From Selenomonadales bacterium (lineage in GTDB: Bacteria; Bacillota; Negativicutes; RGIG982): a stretch of 5,435 nt of DNA. Of this stretch, positions 4,695 through 5,435 are shown in pieces. Each line of letters opens with the position of its first letter. Within the stretch, counting starts at the first letter, position 1. The DNA lies in contig JAFPBC010000205.1 in the NCBI GenBank assembly GCA_017390595.1, positions 1 through 5,435 on the forward strand, read 5' to 3'. The notes beneath the pieces are model-generated. The model was not told the DNA's origin. It saw only the letters and a list, made by a program, of their open reading frames with translations, and searched no databases. A program made the position numbers and the translations under genes.

Positions 4695-5435
4695 AGCCGA
4701 TCACCTCCACGCCGAGTTTTTGTTGATGCAGGTAGTCGAGGCTTGCCTGGATATCCGCATCGTCGCCCGACAGCTCGATGATGAGCGTGCCGTATGCTGT
4801 GTTTTGTATCTGGTCGATGTTTCCGTAAATGATGTTGACGTCTACGCCTTTGTCGCGAATAAGACGGCTCATGACAGGTTCGTCCGCGCTGTCTCCGACA
4901 AAGGAGAGGCGAAGTACGAGGTTGCTGCCTTCAACAGGTGTGTCGGACAGTTCGACATCCGCAAGGAACGGCGGAAGTTCGTGGCTGATGACCGTGCTGA
5001 TGAATTCGCGTGTGATCTGCTGTTTCGGATGCATGAATACTTCTGCGACAGGGCCTTCTTCGACGATGTTGCCGCCGCCGATAACGGCTACTCTGTGACA
5101 GATCTCTTTGATTACGTGCATCTCATGTGTGATGAGTACGATGGTGAGTTTGAGCTTCTCGTTGATGTCCTTCAAGAGATTGAGGATCGATTTGGTCGTC
5201 TGCGGGTCGAGTGCGCTCGTTGCTTCGTCGCAAAGAAGCACTTTCGGGTCGCTGGCAAGCGCGCGCGCGATACCGACACGCTGTTTCTGACCGCCCGAGA
5301 GCTGGGACGGGTACTGATTGCGTTTGTCCGCAAGACCTACGAGCTCAAGGAGCGGAAGGACTTTGGCTTCGATCTCGGCTTTTTTCTTGCCGACGAGTTC
5401 AAGCGGGAATGCGACATTGTCGAATACGGTACGCG
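4681..5435 (-). CDS. metN: Methionine ABC transporter ATP-binding protein, 3' portion (cut by window edge)
   Basis: The last 250 residues are visible; about 90 N-terminal residues, including Walker A, lie beyond the right edge. Reading from the edge, RTVFDNVAFPLELVG is followed by the signature LSGGQKQRV (45-53 of the visible part). Walker B VLLCDEATSALDP (65-77) with the catalytic glutamate and D-loop comes next, then the H-loop histidine in ITHEM (H103). After about residue 155 comes a C-terminal NIL (ACT-like) domain, ending in GTLIIELSGDDADIQASLDY and a final strand GVEVIGYVIA. In known MetN proteins this domain binds intracellular methionine and inhibits transport, so the feedback control is likely retained. 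MetN dimers hydrolyse ATP to drive import through MetI. Any operon promoter or methionine-responsive riboswitch would be upstream and out of view. Confidence 0.95.
   Translation of the reverse strand, partial: RTVFDNVAFPLELVGKKKAEIEAKVLPLLELVGLADKRNQYPSQLSGGQKQRVGIARALASDPKVLLCDEATSALDPQTTKSILNLLKDINEKLKLTIVLITHEMHVIKEICHRVAVIGGGNIVEEGPVAEVFMHPKQQITREFISTVISHELPPFLADVELSDTPVEGSNLVLRLSFVGDSADEPVMSRLIRDKGVDVNIIYGNIDQIQNTAYGTLIIELSGDDADIQASLDYLHQQKLGVEVIGYVIA

Noticed and set aside
4681..5435. SAM riboswitch or T-box for the methionine operon
   Set aside because: Such a leader would lie upstream of the metN start, which is outside the window. The 27-base metI-metQ gap and the metN-metI overlap leave no room for one.
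1..5435. Mobile elements, CRISPR arrays, tRNA or rRNA genes, defence systems
   Set aside because: No transposase, integrase, regularly spaced repeats, RNA-gene patterns or defence domains were seen on either strand.

Overview
The window reads as an ordinary chromosomal segment of a low-to-moderate GC Firmicute. Strong GGAGG-type ribosome binding sites, sigma-A-like promoters with extended -10 elements and U-tailed terminators all point that way. The protein styles (MetNIQ with a lipid-anchored MetQ, an EtfB N-terminus typical of anaerobes) fit the Negativicutes (Selenomonas-like, diderm Firmicutes) best. That placement is an impression from the sequence, not a search result. Every gene I can support lies on the minus strand, so the window is best read from right to left.

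From the right edge there is a methionine ABC importer operon: metN (ATPase, 5' end cut by the window edge), metI (permease, start overlapping the metN end by 14 bases) and metQ (binding lipoprotein, 27 bases after metI). A very clear terminator closes it at about 3136-3170. Next is a monocistronic gene for a 326-residue secreted protein of unknown function with its own extended -10 promoter and its own terminator (2052-2078). Then comes a two-gene unit: a polytopic membrane protein with a divergent YdcF/DUF218-like domain, followed after only two bases by an O6-methylguanine-DNA methyltransferase gene (ogt type). That unit has a promoter that abuts the preceding terminator, and a terminator right at the ogt stop codon (473-505).

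The left end is a 435-base non-coding stretch leading to the first 23 codons of an electron-transfer flavoprotein beta-subunit gene (etfB), which leaves the window at base 1. This stretch is the least explained part of the window. It carries four copies of GYGGGAC within about 120 bases, nested inverted repeats built on ACGCGG, and a perfect 12-base palindrome over the best candidate promoter.

The genes work in unrelated processes (methionine uptake, envelope or secreted functions, DNA alkylation repair, electron transfer). I see no mobile element, CRISPR array, RNA gene or toxin/defence system. I do not think the window holds a new multi-gene system; the etfB upstream region, the degenerate DUF218 protein and the secreted protein are the points worth following up.
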